Assembly (NCBI GenBank): GCA_948888345.1
Contig: CAQTPN010000086.1
Span: 1 to 6,424, forward strand
DNA: 6,424 bases
Source: an uncultured bacterium
GTDB lineage: Bacteria; Cyanobacteriota; Vampirovibrionia; Gastranaerophilales; Gastranaerophilaceae
Direction of reading: 5' to 3'
In this document: positions 5,498 to 6,424 of the stretch, piece by piece
Position numbering within the stretch: position 1 is the first letter of the stretch
How the letters are laid out: the number at the start of each line of letters is the position of its first letter
Notes under the pieces: model-generated
What the model saw: only the letters and a program-made list of their open reading frames with translations
Database searches by the model: none
What the model was told of the DNA's origin: nothing
Translations under genes and position numbers: made by a program

Positions 5498-6424
5498 TTA
5501 TCGACTCCCCTTAGAGCCAAATCCCCATTTGTTTAATAAAACAGGGTAAGCCATTAAAACATTATCTCCATCATCATTTAATAAGCTGGCTGCATTTGAT
5601 TTGTGCCGCCTTAATTCAAGATTTAACGAATATCCGCCATCATTTTTATTCAAATTTAATATTTTCATTTCACAATTCAAATCTTTTGCCATCTTGATTT
5701 TCTTCGCGCTAAAACACATTGCTGTCGCAAAAGCTGCATTGTAATGAAGTCTACCTGCCGCCAGAATACCGCAATAATGAGCAAAACTTTTCAGGGTATT
5801 ATTTGGAATTACAAAAAATTCCGCCTCTGCTCCAACAAGTGGGTAAATCGTTACAAGTTCATTTTCGGGAACTTTTGATACAAAAGCCTCACTAAGGCTT
5901 TTTATATTAATACTTCCGTATTTTAATCTGAAATAAAAGGGATGATTATGCTTTTTGCCTGCAACAATATATCTTTGAAGATAAGATAAATAATCTCTGT
6001 ACATATAGGGTGTCTTTAACCCGGCTTTTTCGTTATACATTTTTCTTGCATCAGCTTTTTCAGGTAAAAAATTTCTTATTTCGGCACCGTTTTTGCCGTA
6101 TGTCATATTAAAGAGACTTGGAAAGGCCCATTGTGTATCAGCAAGTGTATCAACATCTATACCTTTTATATTATCAGATATAAAACAGGTATTTTTATCA
6201 AGCTTGAAATACGATTCAAGATTATAAGAATTAATACACGGATTTAAAAGACAATCTTCGCTCATAAAAATATAATAATTGTATTCGTTTGAATAAATTT
6301 TAAGATAAGATTGTGCAATATATCCAGACATTTGACATTCATTTTCAAAAATTGGAACAATATTTTCTTTTCCCCCATTAGTCTTATCATATAAAGGCAT
6401 AAGATGATAAATTTTATCAAAGGA
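5498..6424 (-). CDS. Putative glycosyltransferase-like protein, tandem paralogue B, 5' end outside window
   Basis: The frame stays open to the right edge. Eight codons upstream of the Met at 6400 read SFDKIYHL, matching RFDKIYHL in paralogue A, so that Met is internal and roughly 27 N-terminal residues are missing. 308 residues are visible. Blocks shared with A include DKIYHLMP.Y, KEN..P..EN..Q.SGY..Q, YYIFMSEDCLLNP (A: YYAFMGDDVMLHP), W.FP...N..Y, FFVIP....K.FAHYCGILA..R, and KI.M.KD near the C-terminus, ending with a PV....W block. The acidic motif is SED here versus GDD in A, so metal binding or donor choice may differ, or the copy may be less active. The visible frame has no stop or frameshift. 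Its last codons carry the ribosome binding site for A, and its TAA touches A's ATG. The product is unrecognised; the glycosyltransferase role is inferred from motif and neighbours. Confidence 0.75.
   Translation of the reverse strand, partial: SFDKIYHLMPLYDKTNGGKENIVPIFENECQMSGYIAQSYLKIYSNEYNYYIFMSEDCLLNPCINSYNLESYFKLDKNTCFISDNIKGIDVDTLADTQWAFPSLFNMTYGKNGAEIRNFLPEKADARKMYNEKAGLKTPYMYRDYLSYLQRYIVAGKKHNHPFYFRLKYGSINIKSLSEAFVSKVPENELVTIYPLVGAEAEFFVIPNNTLKSFAHYCGILAAGRLHYNAAFATAMCFSAKKIKMAKDLNCEMKILNLNKNDGGYSLNLELRRHKSNAASLLNDDGDNVLMAYPVLLNKWGFGSKGSR
5505..5512 (-). promoter_or_regulatory. Strong ribosome binding site of paralogue A within the end of paralogue B
   Basis: AAGGGGAG on the minus strand (5512-5505) lies seven bases before the ATG at 5497 and is formed by the Lys-Gly-Ser codons closing paralogue B. 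The arrangement (TAA then ATG with zero spacer) fixes the start of A and indicates coupled translation of the two copies. Confidence 0.75.

Noticed and set aside
5333..5536. 67-codon plus-strand open frame across the paralogue junction
   Set aside because: It is antisense to conserved blocks of paralogue A and has no independent support.
6398..6400. ATG at 6400 as the start of paralogue B
   Set aside because: The frame is open for eight more codons to the window edge, and they match the corresponding segment of paralogue A (FDKIYHL), so this Met is internal.

Overview
The window is about 6.4 kb of AT-rich bacterial DNA in which every supported gene lies on the minus strand, so transcription runs from position 6424 towards 1. 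The genes are tightly packed: overlaps or gaps of 0 to about 40 bases, with no stretch over 300 bases lacking a gene. The organism is most likely a low-GC, gut-type bacterium. The small GNAT-like protein beginning MNISFGNKIPISQ resembles, from memory, proteins of the gut Melainabacteria/Vampirovibrionia (Gastranaerophilales). That placement is tentative because no database could be searched.

In transcription order the layout is as follows. (1) A 5'-truncated glycosyltransferase-like gene runs off the right edge (5498-6424). (2) A full-length diverged paralogue follows it with no spacer (4517-5497). (3) A STELLO/DUF288-family putative glycosyltransferase overlaps the end of that gene (3535-4524). 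(4) Pyruvate kinase (2078-3511) follows. (5) Next is an O-acetylhomoserine sulfhydrylase of the Cys/Met-metabolism PLP family (774-2039). (6) A small GNAT-like protein of unknown substrate comes next (115-726). (7) A tRNA-Pro(UGG) gene is cut by the left edge (1-51) and has its own well-formed sigma70-type promoter (78-106).

The first three genes look like one translationally coupled module for decorating a surface glycan. All three have acidic DxD-like motifs in a GT-A-like setting, but donor and acceptor cannot be read from the sequence. Pyruvate kinase and the sulfhydrylase are housekeeping enzymes (PEP to pyruvate; O-acetylhomoserine plus sulfide to homocysteine). They appear to lie in the same read-through unit, since only about 23 and 38 bases separate them from the preceding genes and neither gap holds a clear promoter, terminator or riboswitch. 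The most interesting part is the right half: two tandem paralogues of an unrecognised family beside a bacterial member of STELLO, a family known mainly from plant cellulose synthesis.
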